Source: Hericium rajendrae
Taxonomy: Eukaryota; Basidiomycota; Agaricomycetes; Russulales; Hericiaceae
DNA length: 64,000 nucleotides
NCBI GenBank assembly: GCA_033439255.1
Contig: CM065884.1
Span: forward strand, 2,852,001-2,916,000
Reading direction: 5' to 3'
The notes beneath the pieces were generated by a model. That model did no database searches. It was not told the DNA's origin and saw only the letters and a program-made list of their open reading frames with translations. Made by a program: the position numbers and the translations under genes. Positions 12,456 through 23,300 of this stretch are shown one piece after another. How positions within the stretch are numbered: the stretch's first letter is position 1; each line of letters opens with the position of its first letter.

Positions 12456-15400
12456 ATGAACTCTGACGCTCCGATTCATACGCAGGCAATGCCCTCGTTC
12501 GTTACCTTTTTTCTCTCGTTCAACTTGCCTCACAACCGTCCGCAGCGCCAAACCCCCTATCGTCAGAGGTGCTAGAGCCTGTACAGTCTGTCGCGCTGCA
12601 AAGGTATCTATCGATTCGACTCAACTCATTCGTTTTTCACTCAGTCCCTTCTCAGATGAAATGTGTCGGTGCTGAAGATGGCAGTGAGCCGTGCCAGCGC
12701 TGCAAACGTTCCAACTTGCAGTGCGTGCTTATTTATTCTCTATGTCACGTATCTTACCCTTTGTTAGGTGTATATTTGAAAAGCACCGCAGAGGCCGCAA
12801 ACCTGGATCCAAGTACGTCTGTGTCAATGATGTTTTTGCCTTGTGTTCAAGTTAAATGCAATTATTCCCAGATTATCTGAAGCCTCGAAGATGCTTAGAC
12901 GGCTAGAAAAGGGGCTTAGTACCGCCAAGCTGAAACAGGTGTCTGAGGCACAGGCAACTGCACCTATTCCAGCCGCGTCTGCGTCAGGTGGTGGGCGCTC
13001 CGACGACGACCCACAACGCTTACGATCTGGTGATGGTTACGGCACACCTGCTCGTTATCCAGATTCATTACCGCCTCTCAACCTGAACAACGAAGGTCTT
13101 TACAAAGGTGGTCTTCGCCACGGATCGCAATCGCTGGATGAGCAAGAGGAGGATGACGGCGATCGCGGTGACGAGGGCATGTTTCCAGCCAAACTTATCC
13201 GCCGGGAAAATCAACGTCAGCCGTTCTTCAAGACTATTCTGAACCCGGAGCATGAGGCGCCGGCGCCGTCGACTGGAGTAGAGACTGGTCTTGCGTCAAC
13301 GTCCGCTCCTGATTTTGCTTCACCCATTCCAGGACTCCATGACCCCATAACATCTGGCATTGTCGACGAAGCTAATGCAAGGCTTCTTTTCGATCTTCTC
13401 TTTCTCCGCCTAAATCCATTCATCAACTTGTTTGATCCTGCACTTCACTCGGTGGCTTACGTGCGCTCAAAGTCGCCGTTCTTGTTCACAACTCTTATCA
13501 TGGCTGGTTGCAAGTTTTTCAAGCCTGAGTCATATAAAGCATGTCAAAGACTTGCACACGAATTTGCAGTGCGAGCATTTGCAGAGGGCTGGAAGAGCGT
13601 CGAGGTGGTACAGGCTTTTGCCTGCTTGACCTACTGGAAAGAGCCTGATGATACGGTATGTTTCTTTGAAATGAAGGTGGTCTCGCTTGCTGAATCCGCT
13701 GCAGCGGACATGGACGTACATCGGTTATGTATGTTCTACTTCGAATTTCGTGACATTTTCTCATGTTATCATTTTAGGCGTGCCGCATGGCGGTTGAACT
13801 CGGCCTCAATCGTTATATTCCCCATCCTTCATCCAGTGAGACCGAATTTCAGCTCCGCGAAAGGCGTAATCGCGAGCGCACATACCTTGTCCTTTTTGTT
13901 CATGATCGAAGCCTCAGCATGCAGACTGGCCGGCAATGGATGTTATCTGAGGTACATTACCGTGCTCAAATTCTTTGAAGTTGAGGATTAATGTATGTTA
14001 GGATGATCTCGTGCGGCATTCAAACACATGGCATGAAGAAGGCGGTACCCCAATTCGTCCGGAGGACGTCATTGTGGCCGCATTTGTTCAACTTCGGCGC
14101 CTTGCTGTAGGTCTTTCCAGATGACTGATTCGTCACTTTTAATGGTGGTTTGATCAACAATTAGGCGGAGCCCACAGATGTTTTCTACCTTCATAAGGGG
14201 TCACCTGGGGCAACACATTCTGATGTCAACCAAGAAGTTTTACTGCGCAACTGCAACGGGAAACTTACACAGTGGATGGAAACCTGGCAGCACGAAATGC
14301 GACGCGCCAACGGAGAATCATTTCATTTTTCCTTTCTTAGCTTTTTCCGGCTGTATGTCCGACTTTTCCTGAACAGTTTTGGCATACAGGCATCTATGTC
14401 TCCCGTAGGTCAGATCTTCAGGGACTGTCATCCATTACTGATAATATTTCACTCAGCAAAGTCGGGCGTCACCGAGCTTGCAAGCCTTGTCAGCGTGCTA
14501 CACTAGCGCCTTGGAAAACCTTTCCATTGTCGCAAAGGAATTCGCGTCCATGAATATGCTAGTACGTGCTTGCTCTTAATGACCTTCTGTATAACTTAAA
14601 TATCCTCAGCGTTACGGCCAGGACTCCGTCACGGTCATGACTGCTTATTCTGCAGTTTTTCTGCTGAAGGTGATTTTTCATACCGAGTCCAGTGGAAAAA
14701 AAAATTAACACTAATTCTGTTGAAAGCTTCTTCGCAGCTCCAATACTTTGGCTGAACTGCATGAAGGCGCCACTAACGAGATTCACTCCATTATATCGAA
14801 AACTGCTGATGCATACGAAGAACTATCGAGCCTTTCGCCGGCATCTACCAGTGCTGCTTATCATGCACGTTTTCTGCGTAGCCTGGTTGCACAAGATATC
14901 TTCAAAGCCCGACAGAATCAATCTGCGAACCAGGCCCATAATCAATTACAAATGGTCGAACTGCATAATGCTCAAACGGATTCTCAAAGATCTTGTGCGT
15001 ATCCATCTGAGCGCCCTTAAATCCTGCCCCGCTCCTTATTCGAGTGTCTCCATCGTCTTTGTTTCCCGCTCGCTGCGTATGACATTACTGATTCTGCATC
15101 CATAGCTTCACCTCGTCAGTCACTTATGCATCGCGACGCGATGGCTTCAGTCAACCATGGTTCGATCAATGTCGATCAATCCCAGGTGCACGGATTTCAT
15201 TTTCCAACTTCACCCAACGTCCCTTCACCTCATCCATCCATACCACATCGGCACCATGATGGATCTAACATGCCTTCATCCGCCGTCAATCACGGTGATC
15301 CCAGCGGTGTAGGGTTAAACACATCGAGCCAGTCAAACAACAGAGAGTTCGACGGATATAACTCTGCTGCATATGCATATCCCACTTCCGCATTGTCCTC

Positions 15401-15725
15401 CCAGGCCAATACTGCAGCTTACTCAGAACTGGACATGCGTTACTGGCACAACATGTTTCGTGAGATAGGCTTTGGCGAAAATGCAGATTTTACCCAAAAT
15501 CAGAGCCTGCATGCTGTGTCCATGTATGCACACAATGCTGCTGCTGCTGGAACTGGGGGAAACATTGCTGGAAGTCACGGCATAATCAGCAATGTGGAGA
15601 CAGGTTATAATTCTTCGTCATCAGCTTTGGACAATGCAAATTATGGAAGAAATATATCTCACTATGCTTCACAGGATCAATTCCCCTTTCATATTCAATC
15701 ACCACCATCTTTGAATAACAGATGA
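12456..15725 (+). CDS. Zn2Cys6 fungal transcription factor
   Basis: Thirteen exons: 12456-12496, 12546-12603, 12656-12720, 12768-12812, 12872-13655, 13705-13728, 13778-13951, 14002-14106, 14165-14404, 14457-14561, 14610-14669, 14727-14994 and 15106-15725. Every junction is GT..AG and phases agree, giving 862 residues. The DNA-binding cluster ACTVCRAAKMKC...PCQRCKRSNLQC (Cys 26, 29, 36, 46, 49, 56) binds two zinc ions and is split over three small exons. A basic linker (KHRRGRKPGSK) and a short coiled segment follow. Residues about 200-600 look like the fungal-specific transcription factor middle-homology region (for example ACRMAVELGLNR). The C-terminal exon is Asn/Ser/His rich, typical of activation domains. 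It would act in the nucleus; target genes cannot be inferred. The start was chosen because it splices in phase into the zinc cluster. Confidence 0.85.
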
Positions 15726-16493
15726 TAATTACATTTATATTACCAGATTGTGAAGTGCTGTATAAGACAGTGGTTTGCTAATGTTTTGTAGATATTTAGT
15801 TAGAAAAGTGTGATTATTTATACTGTGCCCTGCTTATACCTTTATTTAGCTTTATCTACATTGTTTGAGAGCTTTTTCTGTGTATGAGCATAGTGACATT
15901 TGCTAATTTAATCTAGGTAGAGCTCTACTTATAATCATAATGAGCAGTCATATTAACTAAGTATTTTTTTTGCTAGTTCTTACAATAAGATGTTAGTCTT
16001 ATACTATTTGACTATCTATATATGGTTGCTAAGGACTGAAATCCTGTAATGATTGAGTAGGGACTCAGACTACATACAAAGAACAAAGGCTGATCTGCTC
16101 AAGAGGCGATCAATGATAGAGAGTGTCAAGAGCAATTGAGAGAAGAAAGCACAAAGTGAAGAGACTTAAAAGGTACTGCAACTGACAAGATATAAATCTT
16201 ATAAAACTGCAAAGTGGTTAAGCTGAGATCTAAAAGACTTAGCTCAACTGGTCAAATATAGAAGAATGCATAGCTATGAATGTATCTAAGATAATGATAG
16301 TAACTGTGCACTGTGTAGCATTGTACTGCATATGATGAAGATGAAACATAATGAAGGGATGAACAAGGTAGCACTGCAATAATCATAATAAAATGAATAG
16401 TAGATCAAAGCAGTGTAGCAAAGTCCATGCATGCATGTAGATATGGTTAATAAAGAGAAGAAGACAGCAAAACATCGAGACCACATCAGGAAG
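15726..16493. other. AT-rich intergenic region
   Basis: 3' flank of the transcription factor gene. AT-rich, with only short frames; I see no gene or repeat up to the foldback element. Confidence 0.45.
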
Positions 16494-17368
16494 GTTAACA
16501 ACTTTTTGATTGACCTGACAATTTCTAATCCTACTGATAGCTCCTAATTGACCTGATCTACCTGAAAGCAATCTTAACAGGCAAATATCTGATCAAACTT
16601 CCGAATTTAAGTAAAAACATTTATTGTCAAATATATAAGTTTTTAATCTTCAACTAATAGATATAACAAAGTCTCTGATATCTGAAATTTTTTAAATCTG
16701 AGAGTGTCTGATCTGAGAATTTTTTTAAATCTAGAGGTCAAATATCTGAAAATTATCTGCAACTGTCTGAGAGCATCTGATGGTGTCTGACACTATCTGA
16801 TCCATCTGACTGATATTTGACCTCCAAATTTGAAAAAGTTATCAGGAAACATTTCAATTTACTTGTTGATCTTATTTACCTTTTTTTGATCTAGTTAATC
16901 TAATTTTGATCTGATCTTTGTCTGAGATTTTTTAAATATGTGATTTGAGCTTTCTAATATATTCTATTATAATGTTGCACCTTTTTTGTCTATAGTATAT
17001 ATGTCAAAAATCATTTAAACTGCTTTTGAAAAAATTCAGACAAAAATCAGATCAAAATCAGATAAAAACTAGATCAACCAGATCAAAAAAGGTAAATAAG
17101 ATCAACAAGTAAATTGAAACATTTTCTGATAGTTTTGGATCAGACACTCTCAGATTTTGAAAAGTTTCAGATATCAAAGATTTTAATATATCTATTAGTT
17201 AGAGATTGAAAACTTTTATATCTGACAATAAATGTCTTTCCTTGAATGTAAAAGTCTGATCAGATATTTGCTTCTCAAGATTGCTTTCAGGTGGATCAGG
17301 TCAATCAGGAGCTGTCAGTATGGTTAGAAATTGTCAGGTCAATCAAAAAGTTGTCAACCTTCCTGATG
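16494..17368. mobile_element. Foldback element FB1, copy 1 (875 bp)
   Basis: The whole element is an imperfect palindrome. The left end CATCAGGAAGGTT and right end AACCTTCCTGATG are mirrored through several hundred bp, for example TTGATCTTATTTACC on the left and GGTAAATAAGATCAA on the right. It is flanked by the dinucleotide CA on both sides (16492-16493 and 17369-17370). It encodes nothing. A shorter copy of the same sequence lies at 48439-49019. AT-rich with many CTGA/TCAG steps. Confidence 0.75.
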
Positions 17369-17452
17369 CATAGTGTAGATGTTAAAGGGAGTGATGTCAA
17401 GTCAAGAAATGAAACATATAAATGGTAAGATTATATAGTAAATATAGAGCAT

Positions 17453-17656
17453 TATCATAGATCACTCCATTTCTCTTTGTCTTTTTCTCTGTATCAAGGT
17501 ATTATATCAGTCATATGCTCTAACTGCTCCATTACATGTTCACTTCTTCATATAACCCAAAGCTATCTCTTATCCATGCCTTTGTTTTCCTTTGAGACAT
17601 CTTATTGTTCTCCTTCTCATTGTTCTCCATTTGACCACCATTGTTTTCACTCTATT
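17453..17656 (+). repeat. Left part of a decayed chromovirus LTR
   Basis: Aligns by eye with the first half of the young LTR at 17657, with nearly all differences C-to-T or G-to-A; for example the young start TGTCACGG reads TATCATAG. It is interrupted at CTATT by the young element. The other half continues at 24758-24982. Confidence 0.75.
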
Positions 17657-18079
17657 TGTCACGGATCGCTCCATTTCTCTCCGCCTTCTTCTCTGCCATC
17701 AAGGCATCGCGTCGGTCATGTGCTCCAGCAGCCCCATCACATGTTCACTTCCTCACATGACCTGGGGCTATCCTTCACCCATGCCCTTGTTCCCCTTTGG
17801 GACATCCTATTGTTCTCCCTCCCATTGTTCTCCTTTTGGCCACCATTGTTCTCACTCTATTGTTCGACCCGTTATGGTGTCCATTGTTCTTTTCCCATTG
17901 TCGTCCCAGTACTTATAGGCTCCCTGTCGCTCGCCTATTTCCCTAGATTGTCCATTTCGTCTGTACCGTACTGTACCTCCAATACAGGTCACTGCGCTGC
18001 TAGTCGCTCTCTGCTCTCTCGCTCCCATCATCGCTGGTGACTTGGGTGGTTCTCTGCTGTCTACGACCGAGTCTTGACA
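17657..18079 (+). repeat. 5' LTR of the young chromovirus
   Basis: 423 bp, TGTCA...TGACA ends. By eye it shows no difference from the 3' LTR at 24335-24757. CTATT flanks the element on the left (17652-17656) and right (24758-24762) as a 5-bp target duplication. Confidence 0.92.
17913..17954 (+). promoter_or_regulatory. LTR promoter: TATA box and predicted transcript start
   Basis: TTATAG at 17913-17918 lies about 31 bp upstream of AGATTGTCCA (17945-17954), the LTR decamer complementary to the primer-binding site. In Tf1-type self-priming elements that complementary sequence is the very 5' end of the RNA, so the start would be at 17945. The spacing to the TATA box fits. Confidence 0.6.
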
Positions 18080-19318
18080 CCTGGACAATCTCTCATACAC
18101 CCGCCTCACCTCCCTACTATCGCCCATCATACCTTTCTTCTTTGAACCCTTCACCGCCGACATCTTCACCGAATCCCGACATCCATTCCATCAACCTCAT
18201 CTCCCCTTTCCCATCGCCAACACCATCGAGGGCAGTGCACTCATCCCCCTCCTCCGCTATTGTGCTGTGAAGCGTTGGGAAGCCGAAGGAGTTTGGTTTC
18301 GATTGAGGTCGTGGAAACCACGTGCAGGTGCTATCTCCATTGCCTTATACGTTCGAATTCGAGTTTCCTTTGACGTCGACTTGCAAGAATTCACGTTCGG
18401 TGCCTCGGATATCGCTTACCACTGTCGCCAACCCAACCGAGGATCCCCTGCAAGTATCCTACCATCGACCTCATTCCCCTTTTGCACACTAGGTCTCTTC
18501 ACCCCCGAACCCTCGCCTGAGCCTGTGTGGGCCAGAGAACGCCTCGGCCACCGATTCCTCAGAAACCCGTACTCGGACCCCCTGTACCCTCGTGCTCTTG
18601 GTCGTCGCCCAGTCGCGGCTGACTTCTTCTAGACCTCACCATTGATCCCACCGACCCCCGTTTCCAGACCACAGAACCATACCCACTCGGCGTCTTTGCC
18701 TCGCTCAACGAATACTTCATCTACACCCTTTCTGGCATCGTTCGAATAGACTTCGTCACTCCGGACGAGGACGACGACGGTCCCGCACAGTGGTACTTCG
18801 CTGATCGTGACGACCAGGCAGACCTCGAGCTTAACGACTTCGACGTCGCAGCTACAGAACACCGCCGCCAACACCCCGCTACCCCGCCGCTTCCCACCGT
18901 CGCCCTTCCTAGTGCAGATTCTCCCCCTGCTCGCACCACCCCACTTGTTGTTCCCCCAGGTATTACCTTCAACCCGGTAACCAACAACTACTACGCATAT
19001 CGCTCCGACACCAATCGGCTTGTAGTCAGTTGGAGACCCAGCCTCGTAGAAGAAAGTGACCTGTGGTTTTGGCAGGCCAGTACCCTCTTCTTAACCACTG
19101 CAGAACTCGCACTCTCTCAAGCAGTTATAGAGAATCTCGCTCAGCAACAAGCTACCCGCCTCGATACCCTTCGGGCCCCACTACCACCACCTGCTTCGAC
19201 GCCTACCACAGTACCAGTCCCCTCACCTGCTCCACCCATTTCCACTGTTGCATCGACATCCACCGTCAACATCAAACCAATCATCACCACAGCTCCCCCT
19301 GTTCCGCCGCCCGACGAC
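18078..19318 (+). other. Leader with two long ATG-less open frames
   Basis: One frame is open from the LTR end (18078) to a stop at 18630, about 184 codons. The frame of Gag is open from 18623 to the Gag ATG at 19319, about 232 codons. Neither contains a usable ATG. The two frames overlap by a few bases and are related by a -1 shift. The joined text looks protein-like (for example LDLTIDPTDPRF, then Pro/Thr-rich). It may be an N-terminal Gag region broken by a frameshift or started without ATG, or only a C-rich leader poor in stops. Confidence 0.4.
18082..18091 (+). other. Self-priming primer-binding site
   Basis: TGGACAATCT, two bases after the LTR end, is the exact reverse complement of AGATTGTCCA at 17945-17954 in the LTR. 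Tf1/sushi elements prime reverse transcription from their own folded 5' end in this way rather than from a tRNA. I judged no tRNA match better by eye, but did not search tRNAs. Confidence 0.6.
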
Positions 19319-20308
19319 ATGTCCAACCCCGAGATCGGCGTCAAACCTGCTCCCTTTGAGGGAGATCGTTCCAAGTCCAAGGAATTCCAGCTGCGTATTC
19401 GCTTATTCCTTCGTGCCAACTCTGTCAGGTATAAAGAGGATACCGCCCAGATCTCCCTCTTCCTCGACCTCTGCCAGGGCCCTATTGCCGGCCAGTGGGC
19501 CACCCAGCGTGTCGAGGAGATCCTTGAGGATGACGATCTTGTGGCTGCAGCCACATCTCCAGCCCATGTCCCTCGCTACGCCAACCTTGCTGCCCTTCGA
19601 ACTCGCTTCAATTTGGACTTCTCCCCCCTTGACGACTCCAAGGATGCCTCCCATGCCATCCAGACCCTCCAGATGGGCACGCGCCCAGTAGTCGACTACA
19701 TCACCGAGTTCGAGTCCTTCGCTCCTCGCACCGGCTACAACGATGTGGCCCTGATCGATTGGTTCCTGCATGGCCTCAACAGCGCCTTGCGAGATGATTG
19801 CCAGCGCAGCTACCCCACGCCCACCACCCTGGTTGAGTGGAAGGCAAGGGCCCGGGACAGGAATGCTGCCTACCTCATGCGCACCCGGTTCCAGAGTCCC
19901 CGCCCTACAACTGGGCGCGCCCCGGTGAGCACTCGCTCCCCTCAGTCCACATCTACTGGCCGATCCCGCACAGTTGCTGCTACAGGTGCCCCACTGCTCA
20001 AACTCTCGGAGCCTGACCGTGAACGTCTCAGGCGTGAGGGTGGTTGCTTCCGCTGTCGCCAGAAGGGCCATGGCTTCCGCGACTGCCCCCTCAATGCCGA
20101 CTCCAACCCCCGTGCCCCAATCCCTCGTGTCCGAGCGCTGGAAACCGGCTCTGCCCCGGGAGTAGCTCCAGAAGATGCAGCCGCCGCCCTCGCTGTCCCC
20201 GCCATCAACAGGTCCATCGCCGACTTATCGTCGCAGTTGAAGGACTTGAGTGAGGAAGAAAGGGAAGAGGCAAAAGCTGCATTGAAGGATATGGTTGAGG
20301 GTTTTTAA
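19319..20308 (+). CDS. gag: Chromovirus Gag
   Basis: 329 residues from the first ATG in frame. The N-terminal part (about 10-190) is helical capsid-like, with FEGDRSKSKEFQLRIRLFL and LDLCQGPIAGQW, as in fungal Gag. A single zinc knuckle CFRCRQKGHGFRDC (CCHC, about 242-255) binds RNA. The C-terminus is acidic and likely coiled (SQLKDLSEEEREEAKAAL). It ends ...EGF then TAA; the last two sense codons lie in a GGGTTTT slippery heptamer that leads into Pol. The frame is open far upstream without ATG, so the true N-terminus may be longer. Confidence 0.88.
   Translation: MSNPEIGVKPAPFEGDRSKSKEFQLRIRLFLRANSVRYKEDTAQISLFLDLCQGPIAGQWATQRVEEILEDDDLVAAATSPAHVPRYANLAALRTRFNLDFSPLDDSKDASHAIQTLQMGTRPVVDYITEFESFAPRTGYNDVALIDWFLHGLNSALRDDCQRSYPTPTTLVEWKARARDRNAAYLMRTRFQSPRPTTGRAPVSTRSPQSTSTGRSRTVAATGAPLLKLSEPDRERLRREGGCFRCRQKGHGFRDCPLNADSNPRAPIPRVRALETGSAPGVAPEDAAAALAVPAINRSIADLSSQLKDLSEEEREEAKAALKDMVEGF
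20299..20305 (+). promoter_or_regulatory. -1 ribosomal frameshift site between Gag and Pol
   Basis: The heptamer G GGT TTT (X XXY YYZ pattern) is read in the Gag frame immediately before the Gag stop at 20306. Slipping back one base gives GGG TTT and enters the Pol frame, which is open from 20299. A short stem CACG/CGTG follows at 20322-20334. The reverse fragment at 56198-57413 keeps the same heptamer. Confidence 0.65.
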
Positions 20309-23300
20309 AGCGCCCCCCGGTCACGTCGTCCGTGGGTGGCAAGAAACATTTCTTTGATCCGTCGAATCGCTTCTCTGTACTATCCGACCCCTGTGAGCAA
20401 TCGTATCCATCGTCTTTGCGTATGTCCGCTATCACGCCCAACCGTCAGACACCGTCCATTACGCTCCAGGCCAAGATTATCACTACCCCGATCAAGAAAC
20501 AAATCGACGCTGAGGCACTTCTCGATAGTGGTGCAGAAGGCATCATTATGCACCCCGAGTTTGCCAAGAAACACCAGTTCCCCCTCAAGAAACTCCCTAA
20601 ACCCTTTCCCGTTCGCAATGTGGACAACTCCGAAAACATCATGGGCTGGGTCCGCTATTCAGTCAACCAGAACATCCGCATTTACGCCAAGGACTCGATG
20701 TCCTTCCATGAGGAGACAGCTGAGTTCTATCTCGTTGACATTGGTGACTACGACATTATCCTTGGGACCGATTGGTTACAGGAACACAACCCTGAAATTG
20801 ATTGGGTCTCTCGTCGTGTCGACATGACTCGCTGCCCTCCCTCTTGCACTCTGAATAAACCCCCGGTCAAGAACCTGTCCACTCGCACTGAACGCCGCCA
20901 CTCAGCCCCTCGTCCACCAGTCCTCAGCACTGCTGCAGTACTGCTCCCCCCACCTTGCCCCCCTCCATTGCTCCCACTGCCCCCACCATTTGTTGCTGCT
21001 CCACTTCCCAAATACGTGATCCCCGCTCGCCGAGTCCAAGGTGTCCGCCTTCGCCGCATCCACCTGTCCAAAGTCCCTGCACGTCTATTCACTGAGGACG
21101 ATGACCCCCGACCTAATGTCGATGACGACTGGGTTGAAGAGGGCCTTCGTCTAGCTGGTGTTCTCCCTGACTGGGACACACCACCCCCACCAGACGACGA
21201 CCCCGACTATCAACACACCATCCGTATCCGTCGCTCTTTCACCAATGCTCAGAAACTGACGGAGCGTGTGGCCACTCGTGTTGCAGAGAAGTCCTTTGCT
21301 GAGATGGTTCCCCCTCAGTATCAGGATTTCCAACCCGTCTTCGACGAGGAATCCTCCCATCGCCTCCCCGAACGTCGCCCTTGGGATCACGCCATCGACC
21401 TGAAAGATGGTTTTGAACCCCGTTCATGCAAGGTCTATCCCATGGCTCCTACCGAGCAGGAGGACCTTGATTCATTCCTTGATGACCAGGTCAAGAAAGG
21501 CTACATCCGTCCTTCCAAATCCCCTATGGCGAGTCCCTTCTTCTTTATCAAGAAAAAAGATGGAAAACTACGCCCCGTCCAGGACTATCGCACCCTCAAC
21601 AAAGGCACCATCAAGAATGAATATCCCCTGCCCCTCATCTCTGAACTCGTTGACAAGCTCAAGGGTGCCAAAGTTTTCTCCAAGATGGACGTTCGTTGGG
21701 GTTACAACAACGTTCGCATCAAGGAGGGCGACGAATGGAAAGCTGCCTTCAAAACCAACCGCGGTCTCTTTGAACCCCTGGTGATGTTTTTTGGTCTTAC
21801 CAACTCCCCTGCCACGTTCCAAGGAATGATGAATGAACTTTTCAAGGATCTCATCGACACGGGCAAAGTCGTCATCTACATGGACGATATCCTCATTTTC
21901 ACCGAAACCCTCGAAGAACATCGCGACCTTGTGCGCAAGGTCCTCCAACGCCTCCAGGACAATGACCTCTTCCTCAAACCAGAGAAGTGCTCGTTCGAGC
22001 AGCCCTCAGTTGAGTTCCTCGGTCTCATCGTCTCCCATAACACGCTCGCCATGGACCCCGTCAAGGTTGCAGGCATTGCTGAATGGCCTGCCCCTCGTAA
22101 CGTCAAGGACGTCCAGTCCTTTGTTGGCTTTGGCAACTTCTATCGACGCTTTATCCAGGACTTCTCCAAAGTCGCTCGTCCCATGTTTGACCTTACCAAG
22201 AAAGACCATCCTTGGGCCTGGTCTGCTGAATGTCAACATGCCTTTGAGGCTCTTAAAGCTGCGTTCACCTCGTCCCCAGTCCTTATCATGCCTGACCCGT
22301 CCAAACCCTACCTGGTTGAGGTCGATGCCTCAGACTATGCCACAGGAGGTATCCTATCCCAGCGCGGGGAGGGCGAGCAATGGCACCCTGTTGCTTACAT
22401 CTCCAAGGCCTTCACCGCCCCTGAACGCAACTATGACATCTATGACAAGGAACTCCTGGCCATCATCCGCGCCCTCGAAGCCTGGCGCCACTACCTGGAA
22501 GGTTCTCCCCATACTGTGGAGATCTGGACCGACCATAAGAACCTGGAATACTTCAAGTCTGCCCAAAAGCTGAGTCGTCGTCAGGCTCGCTGGGCTCTCT
22601 TTCTCACTCGTTTTGACTTCACCCTGATCCACAAACCCGGTATTCATCACCGGCCAGATGCCATGTCGAGACGACCTGACCATAGAGAGGGGGTGGACGA
22701 CGACAACTCCGATCGTGTCCTCCTCGACCCCAAGTACTTCCAGATCCGTGCTACACGTCCAGCTGCTGTCAAGTCCATTGGCAATGCTGATCTTCGCCAA
22801 CGCATTCGCAATGCCAAGACCAAGGACATTGAGGTTGTTCAAGCCCTTGATGTGATCCTGAACAATGGTCCTCGTTCCCTTGTCAAGAACCTCCAAGAAT
22901 GGAACTACGAGGATGGCCTCATCCTCTTTCGTGGCAAAGTCTACATCCCTGCTGACAAGGACCTTCGTCGGGACATCGTCAAGCTGCATCATGACACCCC
23001 CATGGCTGGTCACCCAGGACGCTACAAGACCTATGAGCTCCTCAGTCGCAACTACTGGTGGCCCGGTATGTCTGTCTTCGTTCGTGATTATGTTGATGGC
23101 TGTGCTACCTGCCAGGCCACCAAGGTTCAAAATCACCGCCCTCATGTTGAAACAATTCCCAATGCCATCCCTACCCGTCCCTTCCAAGACATTACCTCGG
23201 ACTTCATCGTCAAACTCCCAGAATGCCAAGGCTATGACTCCATCAATGTGGTCGTCGACCGTTTTACAAAGCATGTCTCCTTCACTCCTTGTAAAGAGAC

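Noticed and set aside
12843-13991. 382-residue intronless gene
   Set aside because: Contains the large exon 5 of the transcription factor but reads through real introns at both ends; the zinc cluster lies upstream.
15126-15725. Separate 199-residue gene
   Set aside because: It splices in phase as the last exon of the Zn2Cys6 transcription factor.
17477-18040. 187-codon open frame over the LTR boundary
   Set aside because: It spans the junction of old and young LTRs and repeats in the 3' LTR; C-rich LTR sequence poor in stops.
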